Source: Nepenthes gracilis
Lineage: Eukaryota > Streptophyta > Magnoliopsida > Caryophyllales > Nepenthaceae
Length of the DNA stretch: 64,000 nucleotides
Direction of reading: 5' to 3'
NCBI GenBank assembly: GCA_033239525.1
Contig: BSYO01000028.1
Location: 9,169,597 to 9,233,596, forward strand
The notes beneath the pieces are model-generated. The model made no database searches. It saw only the letters and a list, made by a program, of their open reading frames with translations, and was not told where the DNA came from. This document shows, one piece after another, positions 11,462-23,459 of the stretch. Positions within the stretch are counted from its first letter, which is position 1. Each line of letters opens with the position of its first letter. The position numbers and the translations under genes were made by a program.

Positions 11462-12956
11462 CATTCTTATCATATTTTTACTAACTTTTCATATTAGTAG
11501 ATTTAGATATATTTATAAAAAAATTTAGGTATTGAAAAGGATTTATGAAAGAATTATTTTTAGGATATTTTAATTATATTTTGATTATTTAATTAAGAAT
11601 TTGTTAATACGATTTTTAGATTATTTATATCATAGCTACGAACGGAGAGTTATTATAATTTATTATAATGTTAGATATTTTATTAATGGTTTCTCTAATT
11701 TTAGATTTGTGATATTTTTTTCTTACTTATGATTTAGGCCAATCACGAGATAAGTTTTTAGAGTTATTTTCAGATGTATATTTTTGATCTTGTGTTTTAA
11801 TAATTATTTATTATTAGAATTTTTAATGGTATTTGTTACATGATTGTGTCCCAAGGTTTGATTAGGTTTTAGTCAATGATTAAACATTTATTTATGAGTT
11901 TTAAATCAGAGTCTAATTAATACATTTTATTATTGGTATGAGATGGGGGATGTGGCCATGAAAATGTTAGCCTTTCAAAGATCTTCTAATCTTTCTTGAT
12001 GAAAGCTCGTTGCGATTCATGCTTGTTTATATTTGATTGTCAGGAGGCCTAGAGCACTGTTAGAGGTTTGTCATCTTCATCAAAAGCTTGTCAAACTATC
12101 TAAGGGTCGGATGACTTGGATTGGAGATCAACATTTTGATTTGGAGGTCAAGCAATCTCAGTCCAGAGCTCGAACGGATCCACCAATATTTTATTTATCT
12201 CTGAAACTAAATTACTTGTCCTTATAGGCGATCAATTGTGCCACCCAATTTGCTCTTCATCGGATTTTCGATGGGCCAGTTTCATTTGGAACCCATCAAT
12301 AAGCTCTTAAACCAATCATATTTTTTTAATTTATTGGAGTAAAGGCAATGGACCCCAGAAAAAAAGAAAAAGAAAAATAGAAGACCAACATGAGGAACTA
12401 AATCTTTAGTTTGTCCCGTCTGCTTTTTTGCACTTTCGCAAGGAAAGCCAACTATCAAGTAAAGAAGCAAAGGACAGCACTGGCCTGCAATTGTTTTCTT
12501 CTTCTTAAAGCCTCATTCATTTTTAATTCTACTGTTCTTTCAGATGGTGCACTTGATTTTTGTAAATTTAAAACAAGTTTTATTGGAAAAGTAGTCATAT
12601 TTAAGAGAGGATTTCAATATGTTACGAGCCATGAAGTCATATGATGTTTCAAAGTCATCTTGAAAAGCATAGCAAAATCATTGTTAATTATAATTTTTAG
12701 ATAAGTAACTAGTCTTACTAAAATTACGGCTTCGCATAAATGTTGACTGTTATGTCTTCTTGTTTTAACAGACGGGCCGTTTGCGAATTCACCAAGATGA
12801 TTTAGCCTGCTTGCTATACAATGTCACCACACCGCTTTTGAGGAAAAGGAGAGACGGGCAAATTTCTAGCTCACATTCTTAATGGCTCTAGTATTAAAAA
12901 CTAAGGATCGACGCTACGTTAATTTATGTGATTTAATAATAATTCTTTTAAAAAAT
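11462..12956. other. AT-rich spacer between E1 and copia C1
   Basis: No gene is supported. Open frames at 12,033-12,227 and 12,411-12,644 are short and unlike known proteins. TTGGTATGAGATGG near 11,934 faintly resembles a copia initiator-Met primer site, but no copia gag follows it. Confidence 0.5.
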
Positions 12957-13339
12957 TGTTGTGAAAAGGTAATAATGTACTATAGTTCTTTTCAAGAAAA
13001 AGAGAACATTATATGTGATCAATAGATGGAGTCTCTCATATTTTATTTATAGACTTTTTTAAGAAATTAACAGTAGTATCTTTTCAAAATGAAAAGACAT
13101 TATTTTATGAAGAGTCGTATATTTTGTAGACATATCATTTCATAAATACTCATACACTTTTTTTTTCTCCGTCAAGGAAATAATTTAAAACTCTCCAATA
13201 TTTTAAATCGTTATAATTAAAGTATAAATTATGAATAACTGATATAAACCCAAATTTTAAATATCATTATAAGTATAGTTCATATCTACTAATCAATTAA
13301 AAATTCTTTCAATGTTCACCTACTTGAAACATATTAACA
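12957..13339 (-). mobile_element. C1 3' LTR
   Basis: The stretch 13,002-13,339 is similar to 46,351-46,595 (shared TTATATGTG, CATACACTTT(T), TTATAATTAAA(G/T)TATAAATTA). On the - strand it would start TGTTAATATG. The left border at TGTTGTGAAAAGG (12,957) is a guess from TG/CA ends. Confidence 0.55.
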
Positions 13340-13699
13340 AGAAAAGCTTTATACTAAAAATAATATCTGTAAAATAGTTAGAATTTCAAAAATTATATGG
13401 CAACAATTTATAAAAATGTTTCGATATATGACTTAATCTTAAATTTAACTATTCAAAAATAATAATAACTATAGTGGTGATATTACTTAAATGTGGTAAT
13501 ATCATCACATTCTCATAATCAAATTAAATTTTATAACTATATTTCTTATCAAATTCATTGGTTGGTCAAACTCAACCATATCCAAAGTAATATATATAAA
13601 TATATACACATAAAATAAACAAATATAATATAATTACTATAAAAAAATATTGATAAAATGTGTACAACTTTCACATCATTAATCAATTCTTAACAAACA

Positions 13700-14495
13700 A
13701 ACTGATACTATTAATATGATCTTTATATAATCTCAGGGACAAAGATTTAGTCAACGGATCTGCAATCATCAACCCAATATTGAAGTACTTAGGTGATACC
13801 TTATATTTATTATATTTTTATTTTATGACAAGGTTTTTTTACTTCAATTTATCGATTTTTATCAGATACTTTACAATTATTTATTGAGAAAAATATTGAT
13901 AAATTATCACAAAAAATTCTTATAGGTCTACAAATAAAGTCAACAACCATCAATCCTTTAATAAAGTTTTCCAACCAAACTGCAAATTTGATAATCTCAT
14001 AATATGCTACCATCTTAACCTCCATAGTAGAAATTACAGTCAACTTTTATTTTATGCTTTTTCAAAATATTGTACTTCCAAGAAATAGAAATATTATCCT
14101 GATATTGACTTTCTATTATATGAATATGTAGTAAAATTAAAATGTATATATCTTTTTATTTCTAATGAATGGGATTTATTGTATGAAATCATATAATCTT
14201 TCATTACTTGTAAATACCAAAGTATCTTTTTGCAACTCTTCAATGATTTAAACTATAATTATTTTAAACTCTTTCCAAAACTCTTATTACATATGCTATA
14301 TTTGGTGCAGTGCATACTCGAACACATATTAATATCCCAATAAGAGAAGTATAATAATATGATCTCAGGTCTTCCCTTACAAGCTCTGTCGTTGGGTATT
14401 AAAACCTACTAAATCTATCACCCTTAGCTATAAGCGTAGAGTTTGGTTTCTAATTCTCCATAGTGTATCTCTATAACATTCTCTTAATATAAAAC
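13700..14495 (-). pseudogene. C1 pol part 3: end of RT and RNase H
   Basis: Read on the - strand from 14,495. It starts within the RT-RNase H linker, with a decayed Y(A)S-x-I-G-x-L-x-C-x-R block. RNase H follows (14,043-13,849: TMEVKMVAYYEI, ENFIKGLMVV, IFCDNLS with the catalytic Asp) and then the ADPLTKSL tail near 13,755. Stops and frameshifts are frequent. It continues the frame left at 25,948 once E2 is removed. Confidence 0.7.
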
Positions 14496-15432
14496 TGATG
14501 CGTCATGAATTCAAATTTTGAATGGGTTTGGGTCAATTTGATTTGTCAAATTTTGGTCTCCGTCCGCTAAACTTAGGATCCTGCACACCACAACTTCAAA
14601 TAAGAGGTCAGGTGATAGCGGGATTTGGTCCCACTAAAAACACTCCGACGCTCAAGTCAACAAACAACCTTCAGAGGATTAAAAGGTAAAATATAGTGAA
14701 TGCAAGGATGGATGCGAGGGATATGTTTGAGAACGATGGTGGGGGGTATACTTGTGGAGAGAGTGGCTTTGATTGTGGATGCTTGCAAGAAACAGTTTCT
14801 CTAGGTACTTAGCCCATGGGGAACTAATAGCGAGAGAAAAGGAGAAATCGTTGGGAAGCTTGAGAGCGTGGAGAGCTTCTATAAGCTTGAGTATGCTAGA
14901 GGGCGTTTAGTAGGCGAGAGAGAATGCCTGTGGAGTAAATCTCCATTGCCTTTTATAACCATGGACTTCCGCTACCTTCCTTTTGTGGTAAGGCAGATGC
15001 CGGACTTCTGTGGGATCGTTACTCTCCTTAGATGGCGCGTGGGTGCCATTTAGGGCTACAACAGTAAGGAGGGAGCATTCCCTTCCTTCCGTGGAGATAT
15101 CATGCACAGCAACTGTTAGGGTGCCCTCTGTGGATCGTGCGCCGATTCGTGTGCCTTCCTCCCGGGATGCGCTTTGATTTTGGGAGGTTGCCATTACAGT
15201 GGAAATTGCCTTTCTCAAAAATACGGAGAATTAGGACAAATGATCGTTAAGGCTTGGGAAGCCGCGTGTGGGCCAATTTAGACATGGGCCGCATTTATTC
15301 TGGGGCGCAACCGGCCTACTTGCTGCTTCTCAGGTTAACGGCAGCGTTGATCGTCCTAGGTACAAATGGGCCGTCATTAATCTTTGGCCACTTACTCCTT
15401 TTGGGCCGGCCCACTACTAGCGTCCCCATTAC
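14496..15432 (-). mobile_element. E2 3' LTR
   Basis: 937 bp, alignable over most of its length with 25,057-25,947. Both share CAACTTCAAA(T/C)AAGAGGTCAG and a TATAAAAGG box (complement of 14,949-14,957). The inner edge reads CCCCATTA where the partner has CCCCATCA, so the terminal dinucleotide is mutated. Confidence 0.85.
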
Positions 15433-15622
15433 TAGCCCCCCATGTTGGTGGGTTGGGATTCTAACCTCCGGCATGCTCACAATGGGACGCGTTTGGCGGT
15501 GTAATTTGTAAAGAGAAAGTTTAATAAGAAAACTCACAGTTGTTTTTGGTCTTCATCTCTCATTTTTGTGCATGTTTCGCTATCTTTTATTTTTTGATCC
15601 GGGTCCAATGACAGCGTTGCTT

Positions 15623-16165
15623 GAGTTTGTTGACCGTTGCGCTTGAATCCGGTGGATAGAGCAGAAAAGAATATTGACTGGATTCGTTGACCACAACGTT
15701 AGAATCTGGAGGGTATAGCGGGAGAGAGGATTAACCAGATTCGTTGACCGCCATGTTAGAATTCGGAGAATTGGGCTGAAGAGAGTATTGACCGGATTCG
15801 TTGACCATAACATTAGAATCCAGAGAATTGAGTTGCAGTGGGTGTTGACCGGATTCGTTGATTGCAACATTAGAATCCGAAAAGCCAAACTGGAGAAAAC
15901 TTTGACCGGATTCGTTGATCAGAACGTTAGCATCTAAAGAACTGAGCTGAAGAGAGTATTGATTGGATTCGTTGACCGCAACGTTAGAATTTGGAGAACT
16001 AAATTGGAGAGAACGTTGACCGGATTCATTGACCGCAACGTTAGAATCCGAAGAACTGAACTGGAGAGAACGTTGACCACAACGTTAGAATCTGGAGAAC
16101 TAAGCGGGTGTGCTAGTTGAGCGGATTCGGTGACCATTGCACTGGAATCTGAAGAATGGTGTGGG
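15623..16165 (+). repeat. 57-bp tandem repeat array in E2, two TTGACC cores per unit
   Basis: Units start at 15,623, 15,680, 15,737, 15,794, 15,851, 15,908, 15,965 and 16,022, exactly 57 bp apart. A shortened unit follows near 16,075 and a last partial one near 16,118. Each contains GGATTCGTTGACCGCAACG and a second TTGACC at its end. Because 57 is divisible by 3 the - strand stays open as 19-residue repeats (LTLRSTNPVNTLF type) at 15,888-15,580 and 16,239-15,934. This is probably a by-product rather than a protein. The array lies between the 3' LTR and the antisense ORF and ends about 250 bp upstream of that ORF's TATA box. Confidence 0.9.
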
Positions 16166-16416
16166 TTGAGATTGACGTGTCGTTCCGTTATTTTTCCAGA
16201 TGGGCAATCAAAGAGCTGCAGAGCCATTTTGGGACTCACACTGCTATGTGTGACCTGTCATTCTCTACCACGTGTCACCATGTAGAGAAGTTGCAATCCT
16301 GGCAATTAAATCGCCTAAGGATTCGACTTGATAGTGCCCTCATCAGAATCAACATGTGTCCATCATCATTGTCGCACCCTTTTGATGTGTTGCTCTTATT
16401 TAACAGCGGCGACCTT

Positions 16417-16424
16417 TATAAAAG
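16417..16424 (+). promoter_or_regulatory. TATA box (TATAAAAG) upstream of the E2 antisense ORF
   Basis: TATAAAAG in the context CGACCTTTATAAAAGCC, 93 bp before the ATG at 16,510. A pyrimidine-rich leader (CTTCGTTCTCTCCTCCTGC) lies between, as in plant mRNA 5' ends. It points opposite to the element's own transcription. Confidence 0.55.
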
Positions 16425-16509
16425 CCACACGATCGTTCAATTTTCCTCACTCCTTTGTTCCTCCAGAAAAAATCTTTAAGTCTTCGTTCTCTCCTCCTGC
16501 TCTACTCTC

Positions 16510-18320
16510 ATGGCTCCTTCAGTCAATGAAATTTTTTCAGTCATTTCAACCAGTGAGGTGAGAGAGTTATATGTTCAGTACAACATCCCATCCCACATTG
16601 TGTTCTCAATGCCTGGGCAGCAGGATGGGGCTTGCTCTCCTTTGGTAGGCCACATCACCGTCTACGAGGCTCACCTGTGGAGTGAGCTTTGCCTCCTAGT
16701 TCTAGAGGAGTTTTTCCACATTCTCACAGCGTTTGGTGTTCCAATCGCATGGCTTCACGCGAATGTTGTGCGTTACCTTTACTCGTTATTCATTTTCTTA
16801 TGCCATCATTTGCAGTTGTTGACGGTAGAGGCCGTCAGGGTCATATGCCGGTTCATCTAGAGTGGGGATTGGATTCCATCTATCCAGAAGCTACGTATTA
16901 GGAACGCGATTTACAATTCGGTCAAAAATTGGAAAGACCGATTCTTTTTTGTTTGAGTTGCTGACGGCTGGCCCTTGTCCCCGGATTGGGGCAAGGTTCC
17001 TGAGGATTTCATTGGGAAGCCCACCAAAAAAAGGTGGAGGAAGTGAGCCACTGCTACAGTCGGTGAGGGGGCATCTCTCCAAGTTCAGGAGAGATCACCT
17101 AGTGTCCAAGGAGGAGGCCTGGAGAGCTCGTTGGGGTCCTCCCTCACCTGTTCAAAAGTTTCGGGCTCCATCGTCGATGGTATCGCAGCCCAAGAGGAAG
17201 ACTGGTGCTTTCACCATCGGCGATCCTCCTAGCAGCCCTAGGAAGAAGAGAGCTACGCTAGCTGAGCTTACTTCCTCGTCTTCCACCGAGCCAGATTACC
17301 GTATGGCTGGTCGACTGGCTAGTGTTGGAGAGCGCTCTAGGTTGAGTCTTCTTTGGTGGATTTTGGAGCAATAGAGAGAGCCACCACAGGAGGTGTTGGC
17401 GCTGAGCCATTACAGCAGGGTGACTTGGTGGCACTAGCAGCACTAGTGGAGTTGGCGCTTGAAGCCATCAGATTGGAGGAGCCAGCTGTGGAGCTGCTTG
17501 CGGAGCCAGAGGAGTTGGCCGCTGGAGAACTTGCTGAAGTAGGTGAAGTTATTGCGGAGCTGGCACGGGAAGCCGCCGCTTCAAGTTTCCCGGCCGTCCT
17601 ACCGTAGGAGTTCGCCGATGAAGCTATTGTGGAGCATGCTTAGGGGGTTGCCGCTCCAAGTCTCTTTGCCGGCATGCCGATAGAGTTTCCACTGCCTGGG
17701 TCTGAGTCACAGGGCCCATCAGGAAGGAAGCAATGCAAAGCCTCCCGGTAATTTCCTCGAAGCTGTGTTGCTCCCTTTTCTTCTTTCTCCGCCGTTGTAT
17801 CCTAACTTCTTTTCCTTCTTCTTTCTTATAGCAAGAAAAAATTGTTGGCACGGTGTTGAAGGGGCTACGCCAAAGGGAAGCGGTCATTGGTGACTGGGAG
17901 GAGGAGATTCTTTAGTTAGGGGAGTACTTGAGCCAGATGAGCGCTCAAGTTCAACAACACTAGGAGGACAAGGCTGCACAGTAGTTAGAGCTGTTTGAGC
18001 TGAGGGCTCAGTCGGCGAGGTTGGAGTAGAGGGCCATCCGAGCTGAGAAGCTCACAGATGAACTTTGGGTGAAGATAGTCTCGTTAGAGAACGAGTTGTC
18101 CACTCGCCTATGCCTCAAGGAGGTTAGTTAGACGTTGTGGGCTAGGCTCTAGGAAGGTGTCAACATTTGCCGATGGAAAGTCAAGGTAGTGGATCCGGAC
18201 TTTCATGTTGGCGTCCTTGATCCTACGAACTGTGGCACTCAACAGCGTGGTGACCTAGTTGACTTCTCCAAGAGCGAACAAGAGCCTCTCTCATGTTCTC
18301 CTAGGAGCTCTGCCCCCTAG
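16510..18320 (+). pseudogene. E2 antisense ORF, plant gypsy-associated protein (Transposase_28-like)
   Basis: Read opposite to E2 pol, from the ATG at 16,510. The first 116 codons are open (MAPSVNEIFSV, PSHIVFSMPG, HLWSELCLLVLEEFFHILTA). They match the plant 'putative gypsy type transposon' N-terminal region. Frame changes then lead to a basic linker (16,862-17,374, PKRKTGAFTIGDPPSSPRKK). An Ala/Glu-rich acidic stretch follows (17,353-17,607), then a coiled-coil-like segment (about 17,880-18,130: ELRAQSARLE, LVSLENELST) and a C-terminus ending in TAG at 18,318. The plan is the same as ORF-B of E1. It has a TATA box upstream. Several stops make it a pseudogene here. The function of the family is unknown. 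Confidence 0.65.
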
Positions 18321-19140
18321 CATAGATTTTTGTATATATATCCTTTTTTTTGTTTCCGTTCTTTGTAACGGCCGTTATATAGTGAATATATTAATGAGAA
18401 GTCTATCCCATTAATGTCTCAGCTTCCATGCCTTTGCTCCACTTTCCCTCTTTTTTTTATATGCTCACTTTTTCTGCCAACCGGCTAACTTGTTGCGTAG
18501 CTTTTGGCTGGTTGTACCAGAACGTTGACTGTCTCAAGCTACCCACTTAATGAAATGATATGACATTTGTCTCTATGTTCTACAAGCAGGCTTTAAGTGG
18601 GCAAAGTCACGTGTCGCTTCACACTGAAGTGACGTGACCCTTCGAACTCTGTGTGACGCCACTTTTGGCGGGATACTTGCCTACGTAATGGTAGTTTCCC
18701 TAGAGGATCCGCATTTTCCAGTTGGTTTTTTGGATTCGAGGAACGCCAGAGCCTCACGTCGATCGAAGCTGGTCGGATATCCTATTAGTAATGCCTGGAG
18801 TCGTGTTCCGCGTCCTCCGAGGGATCCTTCGTCCTCAAGGGGTCATCAGGACGAGTTGCGACAAACGTTTGTACATGTGATGTTGTACAAGTCATACTTT
18901 TCGTATATAAGCATGCTTTCTATTAAATGGATTGAGTTTTCGCATTATGTGGCGCTACCCATGTTATAACTCTGGGCGGCTAGCCTTCTGTTGGAGTGCT
19001 TGTTCTTTCACACTTCGCCCCGATTTATCAAACGTCATAGACTAACTGCGCTATCTCCTGCTGGAGGTGGTTGTCACGTGTGTCGTTTAAGCCCCAAGAG
19101 GTTTTGTATTAGACCGCAAATGGGCCACCTGCGATGGAAT
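18321..19140. other. E2 non-coding spacer
   Basis: No domain is seen on either strand. It separates the end of the antisense ORF from the 39-bp array. A T-rich stretch (18,343-18,360) follows the antisense ORF stop and could take part in 3' end formation. Confidence 0.4.
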
Positions 19141-19335
19141 CAAGGTTTAATTCGACCACTTACGGGCCGCTTGGCATGGGGTCAAGGTTTAATCCGACCG
19201 CTTATGGGTTGCTTGGATGACCAAGGTTTAAGTTGGCTACTGACGGGCCACTTGAATGACCAAGGTTTAATTCAACCACTGACGGGTCACTTGGATGACC
19301 AAGGTTTAATGCAAGCGAGTGAAAAGTCACCCAAC
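19141..19335 (+). repeat. 39-bp tandem repeat array in E2
   Basis: CAAGGTTTAA recurs at 19,141, 19,183, 19,222, 19,261 and 19,300. One step is 42 bp and the others 39 bp. Units carry GACGGGCCACTTGGATGACC-like text. It occupies the same place after pol as the 82-bp array in E1, though the sequences are unrelated. Confidence 0.85.
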
Positions 19336-19689
19336 TTAGAGGTAGTCTAAGTTATCTGTTTTTTATACAACTTACAAGTAAGCATTCATATGGAGACGAA
19401 AAGAAAGAAAAAAGGCAAAGAATAATATGCAGATGAAAGGGAAAAAGAATATCTTTATTAACAATAGGGTATGTTACAAGCATGCTTTAGATCACATAGA
19501 TGACCTACCTCGGCCTACCTGGGCCTTCATTGGTAGTAGCACTTTAGGTGTACTACGTTCCACATTCGCAGGACCAACTTGCCATTTTGGGTTCGAAATT
19601 TTTACTCTCCTTCCGCAGAACGGTTGAGACAAGGAATGGGCCTTTCTAATTCTAGGAAAGCTTATTCCGATTGGCTGTATTGCCTTTGG

Positions 19690-20640
19690 TCTCTATACTC
19701 TACAAGACCAGGTCTCCAACTTTGTATTGCCATGATTTCACTTTCTTGTTGTCATAATAGGTGATTCGTTGTTGGTAGGCAGTTGTACGCATTTTGGCCA
19801 TGTCGTGGGCTTCTTCCAGTAAGTCTAGGTGTTCTATGATCTTTTGGGAGTTGCCTAGTGGATTGAAAGCTTTGACCCTAAGACTTAGGACCCCAATCTC
19901 GATTGGTATCACAGCCTCGGTCCCATAGTGGAGGCTGAAGGGTGTCTCATGAGTTGGTTTTTTGGGAGTCGTTCGGTATAACCATAGCACAGAGGGTAGT
20001 TCATCGACCTAGGAGCCCCCTGCATCTTTCAGCTTGATCCTCAGACCGTGTAGTAGCGTCTGATTGGTGACTTCTACCTGTCTGTTAGCCTGGGGGTACG
20101 CTACCGAAGTGTGGAGCAGTCGACGCCCAAACTGGTGCAATACTTGGTGATGCACTTTTTCAAAAATTAGGTTCTGTTGTCAGTCACGATGACCTCGAGA
20201 ACACCAAATTGCTCACTATATCCTGGTAGACAAACTCCAAGGCATTATATGCAGTAATCTTGGCCAGTGGGATAGCTTTAACCCATTTAGTGAATTAGTC
20301 TATGCTTGCGATAATGAATTTTCTCTACTCGGTTCAATGGAAAATAGGCCGAAAATATCGAGCCCCCATTACACGAAGGGCTAAGGAGCTCGGAGGAATC
20401 TAATCTCCGCGGGCGGCTGGTGGTGAAGGTTGCCATGGAGTTGACAATTCTTACACCTCTTCACAAATTCCAGGGTGTCCTTTTTCATCGTTGGCCAGTA
20501 ATATTCCTGGCGCATAACCTTGAATGCTAGATTCTTGCTGCTAATGTGTGATCCACATATCCCAAGGTGGACTTTACTCAAAGCATAGTCGGTCTCCTCA
20601 GGAGTAAGACACTGGAGGTACAGAGTCGAGTATCCTTGAT
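19690..20640 (-). pseudogene. E2 integrase remnant
   Basis: Read on the - strand. The zinc-binding region is at 20,581-20,381 (VHLGICGSHISSKNLAFKVMRQEYYWPTMKKD, then FVKRCKNCQ with both Cys), so the HHCC site looks better kept than in E1. The core is decayed by stops between 20,340 and 20,000. The C-terminal part at 19,990-19,700 is open (YRTTPKKPTHETPFSLHYG, AVIPIEIG, then KVGDLVL). No chromodomain is seen. Confidence 0.8.
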
Positions 20641-20899
20641 GATATAGTTTTCCGTCGACTATGGTGTACCAACCGGCCGTCTTTTTTTTTCCGCTTAGCC
20701 TTGTTCGTGTTTTTCTGGAAGTGTATAGTCCGCCAGATACCTCCAGTACAACGTTATTTCGTTTTCACTATTAGAGGCTTGTATCACTTCCTGTTCCTCT
20801 ATGCTAGGAGAACTCAAAACTTTCCTCATGTCCCTCGAGTATTGCTCTAAATTTTCGACCGCTGCCACCCTAGTGAGTTGGTCAGCCTTCTAGTTTTCA

Positions 20900-22640
20900 G
20901 CCTTGAGTGCATGGATCAAGTTTAACTTGTCAAATCTCTAGATCATGTCCTTTGCCTTAACTAGATATTTAGCAAGGAGAGGGTTGCATGCCTCAAAACT
21001 CCCATTGATCTAGTTGACGACTAGTCTTGGGTCGCTGTAGATGTCAAATGCTTAGCGGAGCTCTCTTTGGCTAGTCATAATCTGGCTAACAGGGCCTCAT
21101 ACTCGACAACATTACTGATGGCCGGATAATCGAGCTTTAAGAAGTATTTGACCACAAATCCGTCTAGAGCCTTTAGGACCACTCCGGCACCGCTGCCCGA
21201 ACCGATAGACTAACCATCCATGTTGAGCACCCATTTTGGCTCTTCTGGGTGATGATCCATGTCTACCTTGCTGAGTTCATCGACGAGTGGGGTCGTGGTC
21301 TCGTTAATGAAGTCAGTTAGGGCCTGCCCCTTGATGACTGGCCTGAGTTAGAATTCGATGTTGAACTCTACCAATTAAATGGCCCACTTAACTAGCCATC
21401 CGAAAACATCAAGCTTCTGAAGGATGCCCTTCAACGGCTAGTTAGTCAAGACAACCACACAATGAGCCTAAAAATAGAGTCTCAACTTTAGGGCCAAGAA
21501 GACGAGTGCCAGAGCGAGCTTCTCGGCCCATGGGTAGCGGGTTTCAACGCAAGTCAACATTTTGTTTACATAGTAGACCGGCCGCTGTGTATCAAAATAT
21601 TAGCGTTTCAGAATTGAGCTAAGAGCCGCCTTTGATACTGTCAGGTAAAGGTACAGCTCTTCTCCGTCTCTTGGTGTCGTTAGTAACAGTGGACTTACCA
21701 AGTACTACTTCAGTTCGTCGAAGGCGGCCTTGCACTCTGCCGTCCACTGAAATATGTTTGCCTTCATCTCCTTGAAAACCTTGAAGAAAGGCTGATACTT
21801 GTCTTCCGACTTAGCTAAGAAGTAGAAAAGTGCTGCCAGTCTTTTAGTTAGCCTTTGGACATCCTTGACACTCCAGGGCAAAGACATGTTTGTGAGGGCC
21901 TTGATCCTCTCTGGGTTTGCTTCAATTCCTCATCGAGAGGCAATGAAACCCAAGAATTTCCTTGAGAGCACCCCAAAGACACACTTCGATGGATTTAACT
22001 TCATCTAGTGTGCATGGAGTACCTCAAAAGATTCAACTAGATCGCGAATATGGTCACTGGTGGTCTTGCTCTTGACGAGCATGTCGTCTACATACACCTC
22101 CATATTGCGGCCGATCTGCTTTTTGAATATCTTGTTCACGAGCCTTTGGTAAGTTGCGCCCACGTTTTTCAAATCGAAAGGCATGACCTTATAGTAGTAG
22201 ATTCCTTGATCGGTTATGAAAGAGGTGTTCTCCCCATCCTATGGGCTCATCCTGATCTGGTTGTAGCCCAAGTATGCGTCCATGAAACTCAGCAGCTTGT
22301 GGGCAGAAGTGGAATCTACCAATAAGTCGATCCTTGGCAAAGGGAAGCGATCCTTTGGGCAAGCCTTGTTGACATTGGTGAAGTCAACGCACATCCATCA
22401 CTTCCTACAGCTCTTCTTGACTAGGATAATGTTAGAAAACCAGTCTGGGTACTGGACTTTCCTAATGAGCCTAGCATCCAGCAATTTCTTCACCTCCTCA
22501 CGGATGGTTATAAGCTTTTTGATGAAGTGGTTTCTCTACTTCTGCTTGACGGGCTTGTGGCCGAGATCAATACCTAATTTGTAGACCATTACTTCGGCCG
22601 GAATCTCCGTCATGTCAGCGGGCATCCACACAAAGACATC
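20900..22640 (-). pseudogene. E2 reverse transcriptase and RNase H remnant
   Basis: The - strand shows the intact catalytic motif [10 protein letters not shown] (complement of about 22,070-22,095). The thumb follows with DVQRLTKRLAALFYFLAKS (21,860-21,800). The first RNase H is decayed (about 21,650-21,430). The archaeal-type RNase H (about 21,350-21,000) has VLNMDG with a stop in the next codon, and VEYEALLA. Stops at several Trp or Gln positions break the frame. Confidence 0.8.
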
Positions 22641-22771
22641 CTCGTTCCTCCTCAAGACGGTTATCTGTTCATCACGTCGGGGTCCGGCGAGTGAGCCCCC
22701 TATTTGTATCGACTTCTTTGGGTCCTCTAGTTAAGTGGTACAAGGTTGGTGGCCTCACTGGACTGCACCTA

Positions 22772-23440
22772 CTATAGAGTAGCCTCATCCCGATGGTTTA
22801 GTTCCTCTGCTTGTCTGTCGATGCCGCTTGGTGCTATTTGCAACATATAGCATATCCGCCCGATTACTTGGTCACCCAATATTTTATCGATACGGTATGC
22901 GGTTGGAAACTTCATTTTCAAATGTGGTATTGAGGTGACGGCTCTGAACGCCGTCAGGCACGGCCAGCCTAGGATGGCATTGTATACGGAGGGCAGGTCA
23001 ACAACCAGGAAGGCGAGTGTGCAACTCGCCGCTCTGGAGTATGTGCCCAAGGTGACCTCTAATTATATTGTCCCTTAAATGGCTATTGGTTCGTTATCAA
23101 GGCCATATAGTGGTCCTTTGGTCGATTTGGGTGGATTCTTTTTGAGGCCTAGCTTAAAGGACGCAAAATCCCTTGAACTTTCATTATCGATGAAAACTCA
23201 TTTTAGTTGGTAGTCAAAAGTACCATCTTAAACGAGTGTAGATGCAACCAGAGGATCAGTATGTGGGGAAATGACATGTGCCATGTCATTATCGTTAAAA
23301 CTAATGACATTTTCCTCCACCCTTTACTTCTTAATCCTAACTTCCCTCTCCTGGTGATTTATCTAATGGGCCTTGGGAGGCTTAATGGTCACCATGTCGA
23401 CCACATCGGCTGTGACCTGGTTCCACTGCTGGGGTTGATC
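22772..23440 (-). pseudogene. E2 aspartic protease region remnant
   Basis: The open - strand stretch 23,050-22,772 holds FLVVDLPSVYNAILGWPCL and HLKMKFPT, which follow the protease in Tat polyproteins. The active-site part lies upstream (about 23,240-23,150) and is damaged: the region expected to encode D-x-G-S-S reads as an FIDNESS-like string near 23,190. Confidence 0.65.
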
Positions 23441-23459
23441 GAACCCTTCTTCGCCTGAG

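Noticed and set aside
11934..11950. TTGGTATGAGATGG, a possible copia primer site
   Set aside because: No copia gag follows and no LTR end was seen before it.
15580..16239. 19-residue repeat proteins on the - strand
   Set aside because: They arise because the 57-bp period is divisible by 3. There is no start context or conserved domain, and the frames are broken by one short unit.
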